A stretch of 38,404 nucleotides of DNA from JBBRWO01 sp964388455. GTDB taxonomy: Bacteria; Actinomycetota; Coriobacteriia; Anaerosomatales; JAAXUF01. Shown here piece after piece: positions 1 through 6,308 of this stretch (within the stretch, counting starts at the first letter, position 1; every line of letters begins with the position of its first letter). The stretch lies in the NCBI GenBank assembly GCA_964388455.1, contig CAYMAN010000020.1:1-38404 (forward strand), written 5' to 3'. Under the pieces are notes generated by a model that made no database searches, had not been told where the DNA came from, and was given only the letters and a program-made list of their open reading frames with translations. Position numbers and translations under genes: made by a program.

Positions 1-1035
1 GCCGGCTACGGCATCTACCCCGAGTTCCCGGACCACTACTGCTTCCACATGATGTTCCACGACATCAAGGCCAAAGAAGAGGCCGAGGCGATCTTCGACC
101 AGCACTTCGTCGTCGACCTCGCCGAGCCGATGCCGACCCGCGCGGTCAAGGGTATCTCCGACGCGCCGCTCCTGTGGCGCTACTTCCTGCAGCCCGATCC
201 GCACAAGCTCGAGAACTCCGAGATGTCGGCCGACGACTTCATCGTCCACGCGGTCATGCTCATCAACTCGAGCGTCGACGGCGCGTTCGTCGCCTCCAGC
301 GGCAAGAACATGGGCGCGTTCAAGGGCGTCGGCTTCCCCGAGGAGATCGGCCACTACTATCTCCTCGAGGAGTACGCCGGTCACACCTGGACCGGCCACA
401 ACCGCTTCCCGACCAACACCCCCGGCTGGTGGGGCGGCGCGCACCCGTTCACGCTGCTTGACTGGTCGATCGTGCACAACGGCGAGATCTCGAGCTACGG
501 TATCAACAGCCGCTACCTTGAGGCGTTCGGCTACAAGTGCACGCTCGGTACCGACACCGAGGTCGCCGCGTACCTCTTCGACCTGATGCTCCGTCGCCAC
601 AAGCTCCCGCTCGAGCTCGCCTGCAAGGCGCTCGCAAGCCCGCTGTGGACCGAGATCGACCGTATGCCCGAAGAAGAGCAGGCCGTCATGCGCAGCCTGC
701 GCGCCGTCTACGGACCCGCGATGCTCAACGGCCCGTTCGCGATCGTGCTCGGTTTCAACGGCGGCATGGTGGCGCTGAACGACCGCATCAAGCTCCGCCC
801 GCTGGTCGCCGCTCGTCAGGGCACCAAGGTCATGGTCGCCTCGGAGGAGTCGGCCATGCGCGAAGTGCTCGATGCTCCCGATAAGGTCTGGGCTCCCAAG
901 GCCGGCGAGCCGGTCATCGCGCGCGTCAAGGGTGCCGACTGGCCGATCCACGGCGACCTGCACCTCTCGGCCGGCGAGCTGTCCTGCGCTGTAACCGGCG
1001 TCAACGATTCCTGCGAGATTGTCGAGGTGGGATAA
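1..1035 (+). CDS. Glutamate synthase, glutamine amidotransferase piece (5' partial)
   Basis: The frame is open from the first base, so the N-terminus is missing, including the Cys nucleophile expected at residue 2 of a class II glutamine amidotransferase. The visible part has family hallmarks: HNRFPTNTPGWWG, then HPF and VHNGEISSYG, then GTDTEVAAYL. These form the pocket that hydrolyses glutamine and releases ammonia. In most bacteria this domain is the N-terminus of a ~1500-residue GltB; here it is a separate protein followed 3 bases later by the FMN piece, as in archaeal and some anaerobe glutamate synthases. Family assignment is from recognisable motifs; the role as the ammonia-supplying piece of a three-part enzyme is inferred from gene order. 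Confidence 0.9.
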   Translation, partial: AGYGIYPEFPDHYCFHMMFHDIKAKEEAEAIFDQHFVVDLAEPMPTRAVKGISDAPLLWRYFLQPDPHKLENSEMSADDFIVHAVMLINSSVDGAFVASSGKNMGAFKGVGFPEEIGHYYLLEEYAGHTWTGHNRFPTNTPGWWGGAHPFTLLDWSIVHNGEISSYGINSRYLEAFGYKCTLGTDTEVAAYLFDLMLRRHKLPLELACKALASPLWTEIDRMPEEEQAVMRSLRAVYGPAMLNGPFAIVLGFNGGMVALNDRIKLRPLVAARQGTKVMVASEESAMREVLDAPDKVWAPKAGEPVIARVKGADWPIHGDLHLSAGELSCAVTGVNDSCEIVEVG

Positions 1036-1038
1036 CCC

Positions 1039-2550
1039 ATGCCTACGAGCCTCATTCAGCCCGAGTTCAAGGTCGAGATCGACTACAACAAGTGCCACAA
1101 GTGCGGCCGCTGCGTGCAGCAGTGCGGCTGGGGCGTGTATTCGTTCAACGAGCGCCCGTTCCCGGACGACTCCAAGTGCCGCGCGTGCCACCGCTGTGTG
1201 ACCTACTGTCCCGCGCACTGCATCACCATCAAGAAGAACGACCTCGCCCTGCGCGACAACGCCAACTGGTCTTCCGAGCAGCGCAAGAACGTCTGGCGTC
1301 AGGCCGAGTCCGGCGGCGTCATGCTGACCGGTATGGGCAACGATAAGCCGTACCAGAGTGTCTTCGACCATCTGGTGCTGGACGCCTGCCAGGTCACCAA
1401 CCCCTCGATCGACCCGCTCCGTGAGCCGATGGAGCTGCGCACGTACCTGGGTCGCAAGCCCGACAGCGTCGAGGTCGTCTCGGACGGTAAGGGCGGCTAC
1501 AAGCTCGACGAGGGCGCCGGCATGGCCAACAACGTGCGCCTCGACACGCCGATCATCTTCTCGCCGATGAGCTACGGCTCCGTGTCGCTCAACGTGCACA
1601 AGTCGCTCGCAATGGCGGCCACGCGCCTCGGCACGCTCATGAACACCGGTGAGGGCGGGTTGCACGCAGACCTCTACCCCTACCAGGACAACGTCATCGT
1701 CCAGGTCGCCTCGGGCCGCTTCGGCGTCACGCCGGAGTACCTGCAGCGCGGCGCGGCGATCGAGATCAAGGTCGGCCAGGGCGCCAAGCCGGGTATCGGC
1801 GGCCACCTGCCGGGCGAGAAGATCAACAAGGAAGTCTCGACCACGCGCATGATCCCGCAGGGCTCGGACGCCATCAGCCCCGCGCCGCACCACGACATCT
1901 ACTCGATCGAGGACCTGCGCCAGCTGATCTACTCGCTGAAGGAGGCCTCCGGCTACAAGCCGGTCGGCGTCAAGATCGCGTGCGTGCACAACGTCGGCGC
2001 CATCGCGTCGGGTGTCGTGCGCGCCGGTGCCGACTACGTCTACCTCGACGGGTTCAAGGGCGGTACCGGCGCTGCGCCGGCCATCATCCGCGACCACGTC
2101 GGTATCCCGCTCGAGATCGCGCTCGCCGTCGTCGACCAGCGTCTGCGCGACGAAGGCATCCGCAACCAGGCGTCGATCATCGCCGCCGGCTCGATTCGCT
2201 CCTCGGCGGACATGGCGAAGGCCATCGCGCTCGGTGCCGACGTCGTGGCCATCGGCTCGGCGACGCTCATGGCGCTGGGCTGCCATCTCTGCCAGGGCTG
2301 CCACACCGGCTGCTGCAGCTGGGGCCTCACCACCCAGAAGCCCGAGCTCACGCGCCGCGTCGACCCCGAGTGGGGTGCGGAGCGTCTCGTGAACCTGGTC
2401 CACGCATGGAGCCACGAGCTTCAGGAGATCCTCGGCGCGTTGGGCGTCAATGCGGTCGAGTCGCTTCGCGGCAGCCGCGAGCGACTGCGTGCGGTCGGCC
2501 TGGATGCACAGACCTGCGAGATCCTGGGCGTCAAGCCCGCGGGTCTGTAG
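1039..2550 (+). CDS. gltB: Glutamate synthase, ferredoxin + FMN-binding synthase piece
   Basis: 503 residues. The N-terminus carries two four-cysteine ferredoxin motifs (C19, C22, C25, C29 and C47, C50, C53, C57), enough for two [4Fe-4S] clusters. The TIM-barrel synthase domain follows, with SPMSYGSVS, NTGEGG, KPGIGGHLPG and DGFKGGTGAAP typical of the FMN and 2-oxoglutarate site. A cysteine cluster at residues 415-426 (C415, C418, C421, C425, C426) sits where the [3Fe-4S] cluster of GltB binds. The reaction is ammonia + 2-oxoglutarate + two electrons to glutamate. The fused ferredoxin domain suggests electrons arrive through Fe-S clusters, not through a fixed GltD subunit; the donor is not visible here. 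The ATG lies 3 bases after the preceding stop, with AGGTGG inside the upstream gene as the ribosome site. Confidence 0.95.
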   Translation: MPTSLIQPEFKVEIDYNKCHKCGRCVQQCGWGVYSFNERPFPDDSKCRACHRCVTYCPAHCITIKKNDLALRDNANWSSEQRKNVWRQAESGGVMLTGMGNDKPYQSVFDHLVLDACQVTNPSIDPLREPMELRTYLGRKPDSVEVVSDGKGGYKLDEGAGMANNVRLDTPIIFSPMSYGSVSLNVHKSLAMAATRLGTLMNTGEGGLHADLYPYQDNVIVQVASGRFGVTPEYLQRGAAIEIKVGQGAKPGIGGHLPGEKINKEVSTTRMIPQGSDAISPAPHHDIYSIEDLRQLIYSLKEASGYKPVGVKIACVHNVGAIASGVVRAGADYVYLDGFKGGTGAAPAIIRDHVGIPLEIALAVVDQRLRDEGIRNQASIIAAGSIRSSADMAKAIALGADVVAIGSATLMALGCHLCQGCHTGCCSWGLTTQKPELTRRVDPEWGAERLVNLVHAWSHELQEILGALGVNAVESLRGSRERLRAVGLDAQTCEILGVKPAGL

Positions 2551-2567
2551 AGAAGGGGAGAGCGCAC

Positions 2568-3386
2568 ATGACGACGACAGCCAACAGCGGCCCGATCGAG
2601 GGCTACGTTCAGACCGATCCGGTCGCCACGCGCGACGGGGATGTGGTCACGCTCGACGTGCAGAGCCGCTACTACAAGCAGGTCAACGCCGCGATTCGTG
2701 CTGCGTTCGCCGACGGCGCCAAGACGGTGAAGCTGCTCAACGTGAACGGCCAGCGCTACATCGGCACCGGCATCAAGGGCAAGGACCTGAAGATCGAAGT
2801 CCACGGCACTCCCGGGCAAGACCTCGCCATGTTCATGGACGGCCCTACCGTCGAGATCTTCGGCAACGCGCAAGACGGCGTCGGCAACACGATGAACGCC
2901 GGTAAGGTCATCGTCCACGGTGACGCGGGCGACGTTCTCGGCTACGGGATGCGCGGCGGCAAGGTCTTCATCAAGGGCGACGTGGGCTATCGCGTCGGCA
3001 TCCACATGAAGGCGTACGAGGACCTTCGCCCGATCATGGTCTGCGGCGGCGGCGCTCGTGACTTCTTCGGCGAGTACATGGCCGGCGGACTGCTGATTCT
3101 TCTCGGAATGAATTCGCGTCTTGAGGGACCGATGGTCGGCGGGTATCTCGGCACCGGCATGCACGGCGGTGCGATCTATCTGCGTGGCGAGGTTGAGCCC
3201 TGGCAGTGCGGTAAGGAGGTCGGCGTGTTCACCGCGAACGAGGCCGACATGGCCGACATCAAGCCGGTGCTTGCCGAGTACTGCGAGGCGCTGGGCATGG
3301 ACCTCGACGAGGTGCTGTCGGAGCCGTTCACGAAGTTGATTCCGGTCAGCCACAGGCCGTACGGAAAGCTGTACACGTACCTGTAG
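2568..3386 (+). CDS. Glutamate synthase, GXGXG beta-helix piece
   Basis: 272 residues, starting at an ATG preceded by GAAGGGGAGAG. The upstream frame is open further but has no better start. The protein matches the C-terminal alpha domain of GltB: repeated glycine-spaced strands such as GNAQDGVGNTMNAG, GYGMRGGKVFIKGDVGYRVG and GGYLGTGMHGGAIYLRG, the right-handed beta-helix that supports the synthase domain. Related domains occur in formylmethanofuran dehydrogenase subunit C, but placement 17 bases behind the FMN piece makes the glutamate synthase role far more likely. It completes a split enzyme of amidotransferase, synthase and beta-helix proteins, probably translated from one mRNA. No GltD-like NADPH subunit follows. 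Confidence 0.92.
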   Translation: MTTTANSGPIEGYVQTDPVATRDGDVVTLDVQSRYYKQVNAAIRAAFADGAKTVKLLNVNGQRYIGTGIKGKDLKIEVHGTPGQDLAMFMDGPTVEIFGNAQDGVGNTMNAGKVIVHGDAGDVLGYGMRGGKVFIKGDVGYRVGIHMKAYEDLRPIMVCGGGARDFFGEYMAGGLLILLGMNSRLEGPMVGGYLGTGMHGGAIYLRGEVEPWQCGKEVGVFTANEADMADIKPVLAEYCEALGMDLDEVLSEPFTKLIPVSHRPYGKLYTYL

Positions 3387-3402
3387 TCCCATCTTCGGAG
3401 TC

Positions 3403-3418
3403 GAAACACTTCCGAAAC
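3403..3418 (+). promoter_or_regulatory. Candidate GlnR box pair upstream of glnA
   Basis: Two GAAAC half-sites (3403-3407 and 3414-3418) are separated by exactly 6 bases, giving an 11-base period, one helical turn. GAAAC half-sites spaced by 6 bases are part of the published actinobacterial GlnR consensus (GTnAC-n6-GAAAC repeats). The pair ends one base before TTGACT, where an activator would touch RNA polymerase. A GlnR-like regulator is encoded directly downstream of glnA, and the same GAAAC-n6-GAAAC arrangement recurs upstream of amt. Functional assignment is inference. Confidence 0.55.
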
Positions 3419-3419
3419 A

Positions 3420-3448
3420 TTGACTCGCTACTGTGGGTAAAGAGTTAG
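3420..3448 (+). promoter_or_regulatory. Possible glnA promoter
   Basis: TTGACT at 3420-3425 matches the -35 consensus at five of six bases. No good -10 lies at the standard distance; AGTTAG at 3443-3448 (17-base spacer) is the best placed. A strong -35 with a weak -10 would suit an activated promoter with the GAAAC pair just upstream. Confidence 0.35.
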
Positions 3449-3502
3449 CACGATTCGTATGGCAGACATGCGCGAGAGCGCTAGAGGAACAGGGAGGTTC
3501 GC

Positions 3503-4840
3503 ATGGCAGTCGACAAGAACAAGGACTTCGTGCTCAAGACCGTCGAAGAGCGCGGCGTTCACTTCGTTCGCTTCTGGTTCACCGACGTTCTTGGCATGCT
3601 CAAGTCGTTCGCTGTTACCGACACCGAGCTTGAGAACGCGTTCGAAGAGGGCATGGGCTTCGATGGCTCGTCCATCGACGGATTCACCCGCCTTGAAGAG
3701 TCCGACATGATCGCGATCCCGAACCCCGAGTCGTTCGCGGTTCTGCCGTGGCGTCCCACCGAGCAGGGCGTTGGCCGCATGTTCTGCGACATCGTCAAGC
3801 CGGACGGCGAGCCGTTCGAGGGCGATCCCCGCTACGCGCTGCGCCGCATGACCGACAAGGCGGCCGAGCTGGGCTTCACGATGTACGTTGGTCCCGAGCT
3901 CGAGTTCTTCTACTTCGAGGATGACCAGGACACCGTGGTTCTCGACAACGGTGGCTACTTCGACCTCACCCCGCTCGACATCGCATCTGACCTTCGTCGC
4001 GAGACCGTGCTGACCCTCGAGAAGATGGGCATCCCGGTCGAGTACTCGCACCACGAGGTTGCCCCGTCGCAGCACGAGATCGACCTGCGCTACTCGGACG
4101 CCACCTCGATGGCTGACGCAGTCATGACCTACCGCCTGGTCGTCAAGGAGATCGCTCTGCAGAACGGCGTCTACGCGACGTTCATGCCGAAGCCGATCTT
4201 CGGCCAGAACGGCTCGGGCATGCACGTGCACCAGTCGCTCTTCAGCAAGGACGGCAACGCGTTCTTCGACGCCAACGATCCCCAGGGCTACAACCTGTCC
4301 GAGACGGCCAAGCACTACATCGCCGGTCTCCTGAAGTACGCTCCTGAGTTCACCGCCGTCACCAACCCGCTGGTCAACTCGTACAAGCGTCTGGTTCCCG
4401 GCTACGAGGCTCCCGTCTACATCGCGTGGGCTCGCCGCAACCGCTCGGCCCTCGTGCGCGTCCCGATGTACAAGCCCGGCAAGGAGAACGCGACTCGCCT
4501 CGAGCTGCGCTCGCCCGACCCCTCGGCCAACCCCTACCTCGCCTTCGCCGTCATGCTCGGCGCCGGCCTCAAGGGTATCGAGGAGAAGCTGCCGCTCATG
4601 CCGGAGGCCACGAACAACATCTTCCACATGAGCGATGACGAGCTCGACGCTGCCGGCATCAACATCCTGCCGGGCACGCTCGGCGACGCCATCGACCTCT
4701 TCGAGAACTCGGAGCTCATGAAGGAGGTCCTCGGCGAGCACATCCACTCGTTCTACGTCGCCAACAAGCGCGCCGAGTGGGATGAGTACCGCATGCAGGT
4801 AACCGAGTGGGAGCTCGACAAGTACCTGTCGGTCGTCTAG
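3503..4840 (+). CDS. glnA: Glutamine synthetase, type I-alpha
   Basis: 445 residues, the usual GSI-alpha length. Signatures in order: GFDGSSIDGF near residue 52, the Glu-containing ELEFFYFE strand, PSQHEID, FGQNGSGMHVHQSL (ATP site), NSYKRLVPGYEAP, and RLELRSPDPSANPYLA. It makes glutamine from glutamate, ammonia and ATP in the cytoplasm, feeding the glutamate synthase encoded just upstream. R63 in GFTRLEESDM aligns with the Arg that marks feedback-inhibited alpha-type enzymes such as that of Bacillus subtilis. F374 in NNIFHMS stands where beta-type enzymes have the adenylylated Tyr. The start is set by GGGAGG six bases upstream. Regulation is likely through the GAAAC pair at 3403-3418. Confidence 0.97.
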   Translation: MAVDKNKDFVLKTVEERGVHFVRFWFTDVLGMLKSFAVTDTELENAFEEGMGFDGSSIDGFTRLEESDMIAIPNPESFAVLPWRPTEQGVGRMFCDIVKPDGEPFEGDPRYALRRMTDKAAELGFTMYVGPELEFFYFEDDQDTVVLDNGGYFDLTPLDIASDLRRETVLTLEKMGIPVEYSHHEVAPSQHEIDLRYSDATSMADAVMTYRLVVKEIALQNGVYATFMPKPIFGQNGSGMHVHQSLFSKDGNAFFDANDPQGYNLSETAKHYIAGLLKYAPEFTAVTNPLVNSYKRLVPGYEAPVYIAWARRNRSALVRVPMYKPGKENATRLELRSPDPSANPYLAFAVMLGAGLKGIEEKLPLMPEATNNIFHMSDDELDAAGINILPGTLGDAIDLFENSELMKEVLGEHIHSFYVANKRAEWDEYRMQVTEWELDKYLSVV

Positions 4841-4867
4841 ACCCTCGAATCACACAGTTGTAACGGC

Positions 4868-4907
4868 AATGGCGCCGGGCGGGAACATCCGCTCGGCGCC
4901 ATTTCTG
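4868..4907 (+). terminator. Terminator after glnA
   Basis: Arms AATGGCGCCGGGCGG and CCGCTCGGCGCCATT pair almost perfectly around a short GAACAT loop (one G-T wobble), followed by TTCTGT. The stem is very stable but the T-run is weak. It separates glnA from the regulator gene, which therefore needs its own promoter. Confidence 0.7.
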
Positions 4908-4933
4908 TAGCCGACCGCCCAAACCGGAAGCGG

Positions 4934-4939
4934 TATCAT
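4934..4939 (+). promoter_or_regulatory. -10 element of glnR, suggesting a leaderless mRNA
   Basis: TATCAT at 4934-4939 is a good -10 hexamer. It ends one base before the first ATG (4941) and seven bases before the second in-frame ATG (4947). Transcription from it would start at about 4946, so the message would begin at or next to the second ATG. The -35 region (4911-4916, CCGACC) is poor. GGAAG ten bases before the first ATG is an alternative ribosome site if a more distal promoter is used. Confidence 0.4.
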
Positions 4940-4940
4940 C

Positions 4941-5612
4941 ATGCACATGAAACGCATCCTGATTATTTCCGACGACCTCCACACCAGAGCATGGGCCGCC
5001 TCCGCCATCACGGGGCTCGACGTGTCCGTGTCTGAGGGCGTGCCCCGAGACCTTCACCAGTCCATCGTTGATGGGGGAGTCGAGTTAGTCATTCTCGACG
5101 TCGGACGCAGCCCGGAGACGCTGGCTCAGATCGTGGAAAGTGCCGTCTCGGGAGGTGCCGAGGTCAGACTGCTGGTGATTGTCGAGCCCGAGGGCCTGCC
5201 GGCAGTGCGTCTGCCGGTTCGCGTTCCAAGTGACTTCCTAGTGCGAGGGGCCCGATCCGAGGAGCTCGCGACCCGCGTGCGCTCGCTCCTGTGGCCGGGC
5301 GAGGAGGTCACGCAGCAGGAGCTGGTCCGCGTCGACGAGCTCACGCTGAACCTCGCGACGTATCAGGCGTACCTGCACGGCGAGCCGATCGATTTCACGT
5401 ACCTTGAGTATGCGCTGTTCGTGTTCCTCGCGACTCATCCCGGGCGCACCTACTCGCGTGACGTGCTGCTTAACCGCGTGTGGGGGAGCGACTACTATGG
5501 GGGCTCGCGTACCGTGGACGTCCACATCCGACGGATTCGAGCAAAGATCGGACACGAGCTGTCTCGCCGTCTCGAGACGGTCCGCAACGTCGGCTATCTC
5601 TGGAACGGCTAG
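4941..5612 (+). CDS. glnR: GlnR-like OmpR-family nitrogen regulator
   Basis: 223 residues. The N-terminal ~115 residues form a receiver-like domain with D11/D12 and D53, but the Lys expected near position 105 is absent (FLVRG), as in atypical receivers of orphan regulators. The C-terminal winged helix, residues ~125-222, has HPGRTYSRDVLLNRVWG, then DYYGGSRTVDVHIRRIRAKIG and TVRNVGYLW, closely resembling actinobacterial GlnR as I remember it. GlnR switches glnA, amt and related genes according to nitrogen supply. No sensor kinase is adjacent. Position right behind glnA and the GAAAC pairs upstream of glnA and amt support the name, although other OmpR-type regulators share the same fold. The start may be ATG 4941 or 4947 (leaderless). 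Its stop interlocks with that of the opposing methyltransferase gene (CTAG, 5609-5612). Confidence 0.75.
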   Translation: MHMKRILIISDDLHTRAWAASAITGLDVSVSEGVPRDLHQSIVDGGVELVILDVGRSPETLAQIVESAVSGGAEVRLLVIVEPEGLPAVRLPVRVPSDFLVRGARSEELATRVRSLLWPGEEVTQQELVRVDELTLNLATYQAYLHGEPIDFTYLEYALFVFLATHPGRTYSRDVLLNRVWGSDYYGGSRTVDVHIRRIRAKIGHELSRRLETVRNVGYLWNG

Positions 5613-6190
5613 CCGCCTACGGTTCCCGAGTAGCGGTAGCTGACGCTCTTTAGTCGCTCACACGTTCCTGCGATGCCGTGCTGCGCCATGAAGTCGCACA
5701 GCTCATCCGGTTCGAAGAACGCTCCCGGCTCGCCGAGCAGTCTCTCACCTTGGGCGATCAGCTGCATCGCGATTCCGTGTGGGTCGAGTTCGACCACCAC
5801 CACAAGTCCGCCAGGCTTGACCACGCGCGCGAACTCCCTCACGGCGCCCGGCTGGTCGCGGAAGTGGTGGAACGCGTCGGTCACGATGAGCGCGTCGAAA
5901 CTGTTGTTAGGAAACGGCATTTCCTCGGCGGCCCCCTGCACAGCTTGCACCGGACCGTCGCCGGGCACGTAACGCAGCATTTCGGCGGTAGGGTCGAGTA
6001 CGGTGACGCGTGCCTCAAGCGCCACCGCTAGCTTCGCCGCTAATGCCCCCGTTCCGCCACCCACATCGAGCAGCGTCCCGCCTGCCGAGACGGACGGACG
6101 CAACCAGCCCGCGATCGTCTCGATCTCATGGGGACTCCATCTGTCCGCGAAGTGACCGAATATCGGTGCCGCCCAGTTGAAGAATCCCAC
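5609..6190 (-). CDS. Class I SAM-dependent methyltransferase (UbiE-like)
   Basis: 193 residues, GTG start with AGGAG about seven bases upstream. Motif I is LLDVGGGTGALA (residues ~40-51), the acidic end of strand 2 is VLDP, and PFPNNSFDALIVTDAFHHF with VVKPGGLVVVVELDP are the later Methyltransf_11 motifs. It transfers a methyl group from S-adenosylmethionine to a small molecule or lipid that cannot be named from sequence. At 193 residues it is shorter than UbiE/MenG (~230-250), so quinone methylation is possible but not shown. It is convergent with glnR and divergent from polA, probably a single-gene unit. Confidence 0.8.
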   Translation of the reverse strand: MGFFNWAAPIFGHFADRWSPHEIETIAGWLRPSVSAGGTLLDVGGGTGALAAKLAVALEARVTVLDPTAEMLRYVPGDGPVQAVQGAAEEMPFPNNSFDALIVTDAFHHFRDQPGAVREFARVVKPGGLVVVVELDPHGIAMQLIAQGERLLGEPGAFFEPDELCDFMAQHGIAGTCERLKSVSYRYSGTVGG

Positions 6191-6214
6191 TCACGTCTCC
6201 TCGGTGTGTCTTGC

Positions 6215-6247
6215 GTGACCACGTGTGTCACTGGGCTCGGGTACACT
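6215..6247 (+). promoter_or_regulatory. Possible polA promoter with inverted repeat
   Basis: TACACT at 6242-6247 could serve as a -10 for polA. The expected -35 region is weak and is covered by a perfect inverted repeat, GTGAC (6215-6219) and GTCAC (6227-6231) with a 7-base gap. The repeat lies between two divergent genes and could act on either. Confidence 0.25.
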
Positions 6248-6308
6248 CCTCGATGAGTCGCGAACGCGGATGTGACTCACGTAGTGAACCTTCCCGAAAG
6301 GCGCTTTC

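Noticed and set aside
1980..2567. Upstream extension of the beta-helix glutamate synthase piece
   Set aside because: It overlaps the FMN piece in another frame, its translation is Arg-rich shadow sequence, and ATG 2568 has a good ribosome site.
3428..4747. Long open frame on the strand opposite glnA
   Set aside because: A product of the strong GC bias at third codon positions; it encodes no family and glnA is certain. The same holds for long opposite-strand frames over rpsA, uvrA and uvrC.
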